From NCBI RefSeq assembly GCF_001310275.1, contig NZ_LGYZ01000121.1, positions 1-64,000 of the forward strand: DNA of 64,000 nucleotides, given 5' to 3'. Positions 41,513-49,702 of this stretch are shown in pieces (positions within the stretch are counted from its first letter, which is position 1; each line of letters opens with the position of its first letter). Made by a program: the position numbers and the translations under genes. The notes under the pieces are model-generated. The model was not told where the DNA came from and searched no databases. It saw only the letters and a list, made by a program, of their open reading frames with translations. Source of the stretch: Nocardia arizonensis. GTDB taxonomy: Bacteria; Actinomycetota; Actinomycetes; Mycobacteriales; Mycobacteriaceae.

Positions 41513-44239
41513 ATGGACATCACGGTGGCTCCCCAGACGCAGGCCGGGCACGACCGGCATACCGACCCGGCACGGAATTCGCAGGTCGACGCCGGTCGTG
41601 CCGGACCTTCCGCGTCTTCGGGGGCTCCGGCGTCTTCGGGGGCTCCGGCGTCTTCCGGGGCTCCGGGATCTTCGGATTCCGCCGCATCACCGGCGACACC
41701 GTCGCTGGCCGAGCGGGCGCAGCGCCGCGCCGACGATCAGCAGCGCCGCCGCGCCGATCACGACCAGCGTCGCGCCGAGGAGGCCGACCGGCTGTTGGAA
41801 GGGCTCAATCCGCAGCAGCGCGCCGCGGTTGTGCACTCCGGTTCGCCGCTGCTGATCGTGGCGGGTGCCGGATCGGGCAAGACCGCCGTGCTGACCCGGC
41901 GCATCGCCTATCTGCTCGCCGCCAGGGGCGTCACCCCGGGTCAGATCCTGGCGATCACCTTCACCAACAAGGCCGCCGCCGAGATGCGCGAGCGGGTCAC
42001 CGGGCTGGTCGGCCCGCGCGCCAACAGCATGTGGGTCTCGACATTCCACTCGAGTTGCGTGCGCATCCTGCGAATGCAGGCCGCGCTGCTGCCGGGGCTG
42101 AATTCGAATTTCTCGATCTACGACGCCGACGATTCCCGGCGTTTGCTCACGATGATCGGTCGCGATCTCGACATCGACACCAAGAAATACACTCCGCGCC
42201 TGCTGGCCACCGCCATATCGAATCTCAAGAACGAACTGATCGGCCCGGAACAGGCCACCGCCGACGCCGAATCCGACGACACTGAACTGCCCGCGCTGGT
42301 CGCGCGCGTCTACACCGAATACCAGCGCAGGCTGCGCACCGCGAACGCGCTGGACTTCGATGACCTGATCGGCGAGACGGTGGCGCTGTTGCAGCGCCAC
42401 CCCCAGGTCGCCGAGTACTACCGGCGGCGCTTCCGCCACGTACTGGTCGACGAGTACCAGGACACCAACCACGCGCAATACTTCCTGATCAGGGAGTTGG
42501 TCGGTCATCACCTGCGCGCCGATGCCGACGATACCGCCGCGGGCGCGGCCGCCGCGGACCCGGATATCGCCGGGGCCACCGAGATCACGGACGCGGTCGA
42601 ACCGAGCGAATTGTGCGTGGTCGGCGACGCCGATCAATCGATATACGCCTTCCGCGGCGCGACGATCCGCAATATCGAGGAATTCGAACGTGATTTCCCC
42701 GATGCCGAGACCATTCTGCTCGAACAGAACTACCGCTCCACCCAGCACATTCTGTCCGCGGCGAACGCGGTGATATCGCGCAACGAGGGCAGGCGCGACA
42801 AACGGCTGTGGACCGATTCCGGCGAGGGCGATCTCATCGTCGGCTATGTCGCCGACAACGAGCACGACGAGGCATCCTTCGTGGCCCGCGAGATCGACCG
42901 ATTGGTGGACCAGGGCGAGGCCAACTACGGCGATGTCGCGGTTTTCTACCGCACCAACAACAATTCGCGCGCGCTGGAGGAGATCTTCATCCGTATGGGG
43001 CTGCCCTACAAGGTGGTCGGCGGCGTCCGGTTCTACGAGCGCAAGGAGGTCCGCGATATCGTGGCCTACCTGCGTGTGCTGGAGAATCCCGATGACGCGG
43101 TGAGTATGCGCCGCATTCTGAACACCCCGCGCCGCGGCATCGGCGACCGGGCCGAAGCCTGTGTCGCGGTGCACGCCGAACATCGCGGCATCGGATTCGC
43201 CGCCGCGCTGCGCGACGCCGCCGACGGCAATGTCGCCCTGCTCAACACCAGGGCGCAGCGGGCCATCGGTGGCTTCCTCGACCTGCTCGACGAGATCAGG
43301 GCGGCGGGCGTACGCGCCGACGCCGACTTCCCGGATGTCGGCAACGTGGTGGAGGCGGTGCTCGACCGCACCGGCTACCGCGCCGAACTCGAATCCTCCG
43401 ACGATCCACAGGACGGCGCGCGGCTGGACAATCTCAACGAATTGGTGAGCGTCGCGCGGGAGTTCAGTTCCGAGGCGCACAACAACGCGGAGGCGGCCCG
43501 CGAGGAGGGGCTGGTGCCGGAGGCGGTCGACGGCGAACCCGAACCCGGCTCGCTCGCGGCCTTCCTCGAGCGGGTCTCCCTGGTGGCCGATACCGATCAG
43601 ATTCCCGACGAGGGTTCCGGGGTGGTCACCATGATGACCTTGCACACCGCCAAGGGCCTGGAATTCCCGGTGGTCTTCGTCACCGGTTGGGAGGACGGCC
43701 AGTTCCCGCATATGCGGGCGCTGGGCGATCCCACCGAACTAGCCGAGGAACGCCGCTTGGCCTATGTCGGCATCACCCGCGCCCGCAGGCGGCTGTACCT
43801 GACCCGCGCGGTGGTCCGATCGGGCTGGGGCCAGCCGGTCTCCAATCCGGAATCGCGCTTCCTCCAGGAGATTCCGGGTCACCTGATGGATTGGCGACGG
43901 CTGGAGTCCGCCGGCTCGCCCGCCGCGCGCGGTCTGCGTCGCCGCGGCGAGGACGAAGGACTCGAACGCGACTGGACCCGAGGCGACGGCTGGGGGCAAC
44001 CGCAGCGTCCCGGTGTACAGGGCCGGGGCCCGCGCAGGCCCGCACCGGGCGGAGCCACCCGCAACAACACCGATCTGGTGCTGGCGGTGGGCGACCGGGT
44101 CAGCGACGACAAATACGGTCTCGGCCGGGTGATCGCCGCCGAGGGTTTCGGCCCGCTGGCGACGGTGACCATCGATTTCGGCACCGCGGGCAAGATCCGC
44201 CTGATTCCCCAATACAGCCGAACCCTGGTGAAGCTCTGA
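41513..44239 (+). CDS. pcrA: ATP-dependent DNA helicase, UvrD/PcrA family (UvrD1)
   Basis: 908 residues. After a low-complexity Ser/Ala/Gly/Pro lead (about 1-85), superfamily 1 motifs run in order: LNPQQRAAVVHSGSPLLIVAGAGSGKT (Q motif and Walker A), VSTFHSSCVRILR, VDEYQDTNHAQY (Walker B), VVGDADQSIYAFRGA, LEQNYRSTQHIL, MTLHTAKGLEFPVVFVTGWEDGQFP and YVGITRARRRLYLTRA. The C-terminus has a Tudor-like tail (VGDRVSDDKYGLGRVIAAEGFG). It is a 3'-5' repair helicase, orthologous by position to Rv0949. The low-complexity head is longer than usual; the ATG at 41513 is retained because no better start has a ribosome site. Confidence 0.95.
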   Translation: MDITVAPQTQAGHDRHTDPARNSQVDAGRAGPSASSGAPASSGAPASSGAPGSSDSAASPATPSLAERAQRRADDQQRRRADHDQRRAEEADRLLEGLNPQQRAAVVHSGSPLLIVAGAGSGKTAVLTRRIAYLLAARGVTPGQILAITFTNKAAAEMRERVTGLVGPRANSMWVSTFHSSCVRILRMQAALLPGLNSNFSIYDADDSRRLLTMIGRDLDIDTKKYTPRLLATAISNLKNELIGPEQATADAESDDTELPALVARVYTEYQRRLRTANALDFDDLIGETVALLQRHPQVAEYYRRRFRHVLVDEYQDTNHAQYFLIRELVGHHLRADADDTAAGAAAADPDIAGATEITDAVEPSELCVVGDADQSIYAFRGATIRNIEEFERDFPDAETILLEQNYRSTQHILSAANAVISRNEGRRDKRLWTDSGEGDLIVGYVADNEHDEASFVAREIDRLVDQGEANYGDVAVFYRTNNNSRALEEIFIRMGLPYKVVGGVRFYERKEVRDIVAYLRVLENPDDAVSMRRILNTPRRGIGDRAEACVAVHAEHRGIGFAAALRDAADGNVALLNTRAQRAIGGFLDLLDEIRAAGVRADADFPDVGNVVEAVLDRTGYRAELESSDDPQDGARLDNLNELVSVAREFSSEAHNNAEAAREEGLVPEAVDGEPEPGSLAAFLERVSLVADTDQIPDEGSGVVTMMTLHTAKGLEFPVVFVTGWEDGQFPHMRALGDPTELAEERRLAYVGITRARRRLYLTRAVVRSGWGQPVSNPESRFLQEIPGHLMDWRRLESAGSPAARGLRRRGEDEGLERDWTRGDGWGQPQRPGVQGRGPRRPAPGGATRNNTDLVLAVGDRVSDDKYGLGRVIAAEGFGPLATVTIDFGTAGKIRLIPQYSRTLVKL

Positions 44240-44319
44240 GGCCCGCTACCACTCATTAGGACCATCGAGGGCCGAACGACCCTCCCCGCGCGAAACCTCC
44301 GATCGGTAGGGTCCGCCTG

Positions 44320-44745
44320 ATGGAGACTTTCGCACAGCATCTCGTGTGGTTCTTTCCGATGCTCTGGCTCGGAATGGTGCTGGCCATTTCCTTTCTCGAA
44401 GCTCCGCTGAAATTCCGCGCACCGGGCATCACGCTGCCGCTGGGATTGGGTATCGGCCGCTTGGTATTCCGCGCGTTGAATATCGTCGAGACCGTCCTCG
44501 CGGTACTGCTGGTGTCGTCCTTCGCCATTCTCGGCCCGTCCACCGCCGACTGGATCTGGCTCGGGATCGCGGTCGTCGTCCTCGCGGTGCAGGTCGCGCT
44601 CGTGCGTCCGCCCTTGAGCCGCCGCTCCGACCGCGTCTTGGCCGGCGAGGACCTGCCGCGCTCGCACGCGCACTTCGCCTATATCGGTCTCGAGGTCGTC
44701 AAGGTCGTGGCACTGATCGGTCTGGCGATCGTCGTCACGCCGTAG
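44320..44745 (+). CDS. Small integral membrane protein, unknown function
   Basis: 141 residues with four predicted membrane segments (about 8-24, 44-66, 74-94 and 118-139) and a positively charged loop RPPLSRRSDRVLAG between the third and fourth. HLVWFFPMLWLGMVLAISFLEAP and the SHAHFAYIGLEVVKVVALIGL segment recall a small family of actinobacterial and proteobacterial four-helix proteins without known function. Its stop directly abuts the stop of the convergent STAND gene (44745/44746). Confidence 0.75.
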   Translation: METFAQHLVWFFPMLWLGMVLAISFLEAPLKFRAPGITLPLGLGIGRLVFRALNIVETVLAVLLVSSFAILGPSTADWIWLGIAVVVLAVQVALVRPPLSRRSDRVLAGEDLPRSHAHFAYIGLEVVKVVALIGLAIVVTP

Positions 44746-47052
44746 TCAGCGGTCGTTCCGGTCCGTTGTCCGAGAGTGATCGGCGGGTTCGGCGCTCGCT
44801 GTCGGACGGGTCAGCATTCCACCGTAAGGCTGTCGCGCCGAGACCAGGTTGTCGCGGACGGCCACGGTGACGGGATGGTCAGGACTCAATGCCCGCTCAC
44901 AGTCGGTGAGAGCCTGTTCATAGAGCGGTACCGCCTCATCTACTCGCCCGATCGACTCGTAGATGTAGGCGAGGTTGTTGCGGGAGGTGAGGGTGTCGGG
45001 GTGGTCGGGGCCGAGTACTCGTTCTCGGTCGGCGAGGGTCTGTTCGTGTAGTGGTATGGCGTCGTCTACGCGTCCGGCTGAGATGTAGGTGTGGGCGAGG
45101 TTGTTGCGGGAGGTGAGGGTGTCCGGGTGGCCCGAGCCCAGTACCCGTTCCCGATTGGTGAGGTTCCGGGTGTGCAGGGCGATGGCTTCGTCCAGTCGCC
45201 CCGCTGAGGTGTAGGTGTGGGCGAGGTTGTCCCCGGATGAGAGGGTGTCGGGGTGGTCGGGGCCCAGCATTCGACCACTGTCGATGAGGTTCTGCTCGTG
45301 CAGGGCGATGGCTTCGTCCAGTCGCCCGGCCGCTCGGTAGGTGTAGGCGAGGTTGTTGCGGGAGGTGAGGGTATCCGGGTGGCCCGAGCCCAGTACCCGT
45401 TCCCGGTCGGCGAGGTTCTGCTCGAACAGCGGTATCGCCTCGCCCAGGCGTCCCGCCGACTCGTAGGTATAGGCGAGGTTGTTGCGCGAGGACAGAGTGT
45501 CTGGATGATCCGGGCCCAGCAACCGCTCCCGCTCGGCGAGAGTCGGTTCCAATATCGAGATCGCGTGATTCAGGCGTCCCGCCGACTCGTAAGCGTGTGC
45601 GAGATTGTCGGCATAGCACAGGGTGTCGGTGTGGTCGGGCCCCAATAGTCGGATGCTGTCGTCGAGATTCTGCTCGAATTGCCAGATTGCCTCACCCAGG
45701 CGTCCTGCCGACTTGTAGGCGTGGGCGAGGTTGTCGCGGGAGGTCAGCGTATCGGGGTGGTCAGGGCCGAGTATAAGTTCATGATCCGAATGGGTGTGAT
45801 GAGCGAGGCTGATCGATCGGGCGGTATCGGCGGCGTTGATCAATTGACCAGTCGCCCAACGACGGGCGGCCAGTACCCGGGCGAGAGTTTCGGTGTCGAG
45901 ATCGAAAGAGAGATTGATCGCGTCCCACAATGCGTATATGTGGTCGACCAGGCGCGACCCTTCTTCGCGACGTCGGAATGCTTGCGCCTCCTCGAAGAGC
46001 AGAGGATCGAGGACGGCCATCGTATGGGTCACCAGTTCGGCGAGCGTTCCGGTGGAGTAGGCACGTTCACGCGCGACACGAGCGACGAGCCGGTGCATGA
46101 CCACTACCCGTCGAGTCGTCGACCAGTACAGAAGCGATCCGTCCACACACCGCTGCAATACGGCGTCGAGCCGACCATCGAAGTCGGGGAGCATCGCGTA
46201 ATCGACCCCGTCAGGAGCGAGCATCGCCATCACACCCAACGCCCATCGCACACCGGTGTCGAGGTCTGGGTCCGCAGTGGCGGTTTCGCAGGTCTGTATC
46301 GAGAGCAACAGTGCTTGGTCCACTGCCAGGGGATGATCGTGGCCCGCGCGACGTGGGAGCACCGCGGGAAGACGGTGGGTGTGCAGGAGTTGCCGGTAGC
46401 GCGTGTAGTCCAATCGGCGGCCGGTGATCGTGGCTGCTGCCGCTGATAGCGCCAATGGCAGGTCGCCCAATGCCGCGGCTACAACAGCTGCCCCGTCCGG
46501 GTCCTTCAGTCCGGTTGCCGCGCCGAGATAGTGCACCGATTCTCGCCGGGCGAAGCCTTCACCGGCGTCGATGATTTCGCCGAGTTGAGTGAATGCGCGA
46601 TCGGTGCTGGTAATCAATACCTTGGTCGCGCCTCCCGTAGGTAACAGGGAGTCGATGAGATCGGGATTGGTGGCGTTGTCGAACACCAGTAGCGCGGGTT
46701 CCGGACGCTCGGATAAGTGGTCTCGCAATCGATTGGCGGAGATCGAGGAGTCACCGTCGGGGTCCGCGACCCCGACCCGCGCGGCGATCTCGTCCAGACC
46801 CGCGTAGAGGGTGTCGGTCGTCTCAGCGTTGACCCATCCCACCAAGCTCATCCGGGCCACGATGGCATCGCGAGCATAGGCGGCGGCGACCTGCGTCTTA
46901 CCTGCGCCTCGCATCCCGGTCACCACCACCGCCACCGGTGACCGTTCCAATACCTCCTCCAGCTCCTGTATTTGCGCACGGGCGATGAAATACGCTGCCT
47001 GCCGCGGAATTCGACCCACCACCACACGTCTCGGCGCAGGCGGGGGACTCAC
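44746..47052 (-). CDS. STAND-type (NB-ARC-like) ATPase with C-terminal TPR array
   Basis: 768 residues from GTG 47052. An N-terminal linker (VVVGRIPRQAAYFIARAQIQELEEVL) leads to a P-loop GMRGAGKTQVAAAYA (about residue 45) with Walker B LLVFDN and a VLITSTDR sensor, then a helical arm (ALGDLPLALSAAAATI, the GLPLA box), a winged-helix-like region and, at about 490-765, seven 42-residue TPRs. STAND proteins are switches that oligomerize after ligand sensing; bacterial ones act in defence or regulation. The same frame is open and protein-like for at least 35 codons upstream (TGAYVGGNFVTNTQVVNHL) but has no start codon there, so the true N-terminus may lie in the preceding frame at 47154-47624. 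Less GC-rich at third positions than the flanking core genes. Confidence 0.85.
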   Translation of the reverse strand: MSPPPAPRRVVVGRIPRQAAYFIARAQIQELEEVLERSPVAVVVTGMRGAGKTQVAAAYARDAIVARMSLVGWVNAETTDTLYAGLDEIAARVGVADPDGDSSISANRLRDHLSERPEPALLVFDNATNPDLIDSLLPTGGATKVLITSTDRAFTQLGEIIDAGEGFARRESVHYLGAATGLKDPDGAAVVAAALGDLPLALSAAAATITGRRLDYTRYRQLLHTHRLPAVLPRRAGHDHPLAVDQALLLSIQTCETATADPDLDTGVRWALGVMAMLAPDGVDYAMLPDFDGRLDAVLQRCVDGSLLYWSTTRRVVVMHRLVARVARERAYSTGTLAELVTHTMAVLDPLLFEEAQAFRRREEGSRLVDHIYALWDAINLSFDLDTETLARVLAARRWATGQLINAADTARSISLAHHTHSDHELILGPDHPDTLTSRDNLAHAYKSAGRLGEAIWQFEQNLDDSIRLLGPDHTDTLCYADNLAHAYESAGRLNHAISILEPTLAERERLLGPDHPDTLSSRNNLAYTYESAGRLGEAIPLFEQNLADRERVLGSGHPDTLTSRNNLAYTYRAAGRLDEAIALHEQNLIDSGRMLGPDHPDTLSSGDNLAHTYTSAGRLDEAIALHTRNLTNRERVLGSGHPDTLTSRNNLAHTYISAGRVDDAIPLHEQTLADRERVLGPDHPDTLTSRNNLAYIYESIGRVDEAVPLYEQALTDCERALSPDHPVTVAVRDNLVSARQPYGGMLTRPTASAEPADHSRTTDRNDR
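44840..45775 (-). repeat. Tandem 126-base TPR-coding repeats
   Basis: Seven complete and one partial copy of a 42-codon unit, consensus LGPDHPDTLTSRNNLAYTYE then SAGRLDEAIALHEQNLADRERV. Units 3-7 are very similar at DNA level, which points to recent duplication or homogenization, and the copy number is likely to vary between strains. Confidence 0.9.
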
Positions 47053-47153
47053 GAGATGGTTGACGACCTGCGTATTCGTGACGAAGTTCCCGCCGACGTA
47101 GGCGCCGGTGGCTGTGACGCCGGAATACGCGGCGGGGGCGGGCTCCGTCGCGC

Positions 47154-47624
47154 TCAGTGAGGGTGGGGCGGTTGCGGCACCACCCTCACATTCTGTACCG
47201 AGAACTTCCCGTCGACTTTCACCCGATCGGCTACCACCCCGTCGGCGCCCATCGTCTCGATATCGCGTATTTCGACTTCCCCGGCTTCGAGTTCGGTTAC
47301 TCGCACACCCGCGATCTCGGCGGCCTGCGGCACTCGGTCGTGTATGACTTCCAACAACGCCTGCACAACGGCGGCGAGTTCCGAATCGGCCCTCGCCCCC
47401 GCTGCGGCTAGTTCCTCGGTCAGCACCACCCGTCTCGATTCGATCAGCGGGCGCGCTTCGACGATGTCTACGTCGACCGCCGGATACTTGTGTACGAGTA
47501 AGGCTTTGACCTTCTGATAGGAATCCGCGACCGCCTGTTTGGCAGTGTCGGTAACACCCGCCACCAGTCCCGCCGATACCGCTGACGCGGCCGCTGTTGC
47601 CGCCGCCATGATTGCTGGGTCCAC
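47154..47624 (-). CDS. Small protein in front of the STAND ATPase, perhaps its split N-terminus
   Basis: 156 residues from GTG 47624 with AGAGG upstream. It has an Ala-rich helical start (AAATAAASAVSAGLVAGVTDTAKQAV then YQKVKALLVHKYP), a coiled-coil-like middle (RVVLTEELAAAGARADSELAAVVQALLEVI) and short beta-like repeats at the end (VEIRDIETMGADGVVADRVKVDGKFSVQNVRVV). It ends in QPPHPH and stops inside the open frame of the STAND gene; a shift of -1 would join the two into one protein of about 960 residues. Either it is a separate adaptor or effector, or the pair is one frameshifted gene. No enzymatic motif is seen. Confidence 0.7.
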   Translation of the reverse strand: MDPAIMAAATAAASAVSAGLVAGVTDTAKQAVADSYQKVKALLVHKYPAVDVDIVEARPLIESRRVVLTEELAAAGARADSELAAVVQALLEVIHDRVPQAAEIAGVRVTELEAGEVEIRDIETMGADGVVADRVKVDGKFSVQNVRVVPQPPHPH

Positions 47625-47710
47625 CCCGCACAACCTCTCGCTCGAACGAACCGATGTCCACCCCCGAGCAGGTGTGAGGTTCAATTTAGCCTACGTCGAC
47701 TGTCCGCGAG

Positions 47711-48455
47711 TCATTGCGACCGCGGCGGCGCGAGCTGCCGAACCCCGTGCGGGAGCAGGTCGGCGAGGGCCTCGTCCAGGGTGGGGTATCGAAAGTCGAA
47801 CCGATGTCGCGCAGTACCCGAGCCCCGCCTTGGTCAACTGCACCACGCACTTCAGCGGGGGCGCAACCCATTCCCCGACGTGCTCGGCATCCCACTCGAC
47901 CTGATGGAACGGCAGTTCGGCATCGCGGCGGCGAGTGCGCACGGTGACCGTCGGCCGCGGCAGAGCAGGTCGGTGGCGAGGTTGCGCCCGAGTGCGCCGG
48001 TGCCGCCCGCGATCACCACGGTGAGTGCGTCGGGCGCGGGTTCGATGCGGGCGGCGAGGGCGAGCCGGGCGAACACGACCCGGCCGTCGGCCTCGAGCAG
48101 CGATCCGGCCACCGCGCGCGCCACCGGCGCGGACGGACCCGCGAAGGTGAGGTGCTGGGTGACCACGGTGCCCGTGCCCTCGGGGCGCAGCGACCAGGTC
48201 ACCGCATGACTCCCGCGGGTTCGGCCGTTCCAGGGTGAGCGACCGGCCCGGGGCCGGCGCGGTGATGACGAACGGCGGTGCTGTCCGGCGGTGCATCGCC
48301 CCCGTGATCGGCCCGCGCGGCACGTATCGTCCGCCGGTTCCCACGGCGACCGGACGGCCGAGACCACCGCACCACCGTCCGGGATTAACCACAACCGTCC
48401 ACAGGATTTCCGGGGGCAGGTCGATGAACTGGGTGTACGTCGACGTACGAGCCAT
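47711..48455 (-). pseudogene. Decayed SRPBCC-epimerase (TIGR01777/DUF1731) fusion gene
   Basis: Pieces of one protein appear in order but in different frames. From ATG 48455: TYTQFIDLPPEILWTVVVNPGRW and YVPRGPITGAMHRRTAPPFVIT (SRPBCC). Then, shifted: WSLRPEGTGTVVTQHLTFAG, LEADGRVVFARLALAARIE and the Rossmann start LTVVIAGGTGALGRNLATDL. Then, shifted again: RRRDAELPFHQVEWDAEHVGEWVAP. After a large internal deletion comes the C-terminal DUF1731 signature FDFRYPTLDEALADLLPHGVRQ. At least three frameshifts plus loss of most of the epimerase domain make it non-functional. It lies beside the STAND locus. Confidence 0.8.
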
Positions 48456-48481
48456 GCCCCTCAGGCTGATCCGCCGCGCTG

Positions 48482-49456
48482 TCAGTCTCGTTCGGGACCG
48501 AGGCTGATGCCTCGGGTGGCGAGCCAGGGCAGCGGGTCGATGCGATCGGTGCCGTTCAGCCAGACCTCGAAATGGCAATGCGGACCGGTGGATTCACCGC
48601 GATTGCCGACGGTCGCGATCTCGTCGCCCGCGGTCACGTGGTCGCCGACGGAGACGAGCGCGGTATTGATGTGCCCGTAGACCGTGACGGTGCCGTCGTC
48701 GCCGCGCAGTCGAACCCACATGCCGAATCCGCTGGCCGGTCCCGCGTCGACCACCGTGCCGTCCTCGACCGCGTAGATCGGGGTGCCGATGGGCGCGGCG
48801 ATGTCGACACCCGGGTGCAGCACGCCCCAGCGGGCGCCGTAGCCGGAGGTGAAGGTGCCCGAGGTGAATTTGGTGAACAGCGGGCGCATCTTGGCGGCCT
48901 GCTCGGCGGCGATCTCCTCGGCGTAGCGCGCGCCGCTGTCGAGAAGATCGGCGAACCGCGTCGGATCGGGTGGTGTCACGGTTTGGAGGATTTCCGTACT
49001 GTCGGACGGGAGTTGCGGCGCGGGCGCGGCGACGGCGCTCGCCTGTCCGAGTGCCTCGAATTCGACGGTCTGCGCGGATTGGTCGGAAGGGCGCCACATC
49101 TGCTGTCCCGCCGCGGTGAAGGCGCCCGCGGCCAAGGCGAAGGCGACAACGCGGCCGCGCAGCGAATGCGGGGGCGGCGGCGTGCGATGCGCGCCGCGTC
49201 GCCGAGACCGCCGCGGCGCCCGCGGTTCATAGCTGAAAGATTGCTGAGGCCGGGGTTCTTCGTGCCGGTCGCTCCGCGCCCAGCTGTCGGCGGCCCAGTC
49301 GTCGTCGTACCTCACCGGATGAGTCGGGGGGTATGTCCGGAATGTCGGTAACTCGAAGATCGTCCGAAAAGTCCTGGTCTTCGTCCGGCGGTCACGATCA
49401 GTGCGGTATTCGCCACGCGCATCGAGTTTTTCAACCTCCGGGTACGGCCCAATCAT
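48482..49456 (-). CDS. M23-family (LytM) peptidase, first of two tandem paralogues
   Basis: 324 residues from ATG 49456, which has GAGGA at the right distance. A charged cytosolic head of about 100 residues ends in one membrane anchor (GRVVAFALAAGAFTAAG), a linker and a helical hairpin follow, then the LytM domain: TSGYGARWGVLHPGVDIA (His/Asp zinc ligands) and GPHCHFEVW (HxH). It probably cuts peptidoglycan cross-bridges or regulates division-site hydrolysis. It occupies the position of Rv0950c. The catalytic half is nearly identical to that of the neighbouring gene. Confidence 0.9.
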   Translation of the reverse strand: MIGPYPEVEKLDARGEYRTDRDRRTKTRTFRTIFELPTFRTYPPTHPVRYDDDWAADSWARSDRHEEPRPQQSFSYEPRAPRRSRRRGAHRTPPPPHSLRGRVVAFALAAGAFTAAGQQMWRPSDQSAQTVEFEALGQASAVAAPAPQLPSDSTEILQTVTPPDPTRFADLLDSGARYAEEIAAEQAAKMRPLFTKFTSGTFTSGYGARWGVLHPGVDIAAPIGTPIYAVEDGTVVDAGPASGFGMWVRLRGDDGTVTVYGHINTALVSVGDHVTAGDEIATVGNRGESTGPHCHFEVWLNGTDRIDPLPWLATRGISLGPERD

Positions 49457-49702
49457 CAGGTCCTCGGACCCTCGACGGTAACGATCAAATTGCTGAATCG
49501 CAATGCGCTCAGCTGTGAATCTCCTTGGAGTACGCAAGAATCGACGGCGCATCTGTGCCAATGCGCGCCCAGGCCCGCCTTCGCCCGGGCGACGGTGAGG
49601 GAGATCGGCATTCGACGCCGCGTTCGCGTCGCGAAATGAACGGCCGCGCAAGGGCGCACGGACGATGTCATCGTGCCGTGCGCCCGGTGCTCTCGGAGGC
49701 GA

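Noticed and set aside
41687..43711. 674-codon minus-strand frame opposite pcrA
   Set aside because: Shadow of the helicase gene; no family motifs, while the plus-strand helicase motifs are complete.
44840..45775. CRISPR-like regular repeats
   Set aside because: The 126-base periodicity encodes TPR units in one continuous frame; there are no unique spacers.
47150..47180. Classical -1 ribosomal slippery heptamer joining the STAND frames
   Set aside because: No X-XXY-YYZ heptamer was found in the correct phase near the stop; mutation, re-initiation or a sequence error are kept as explanations.
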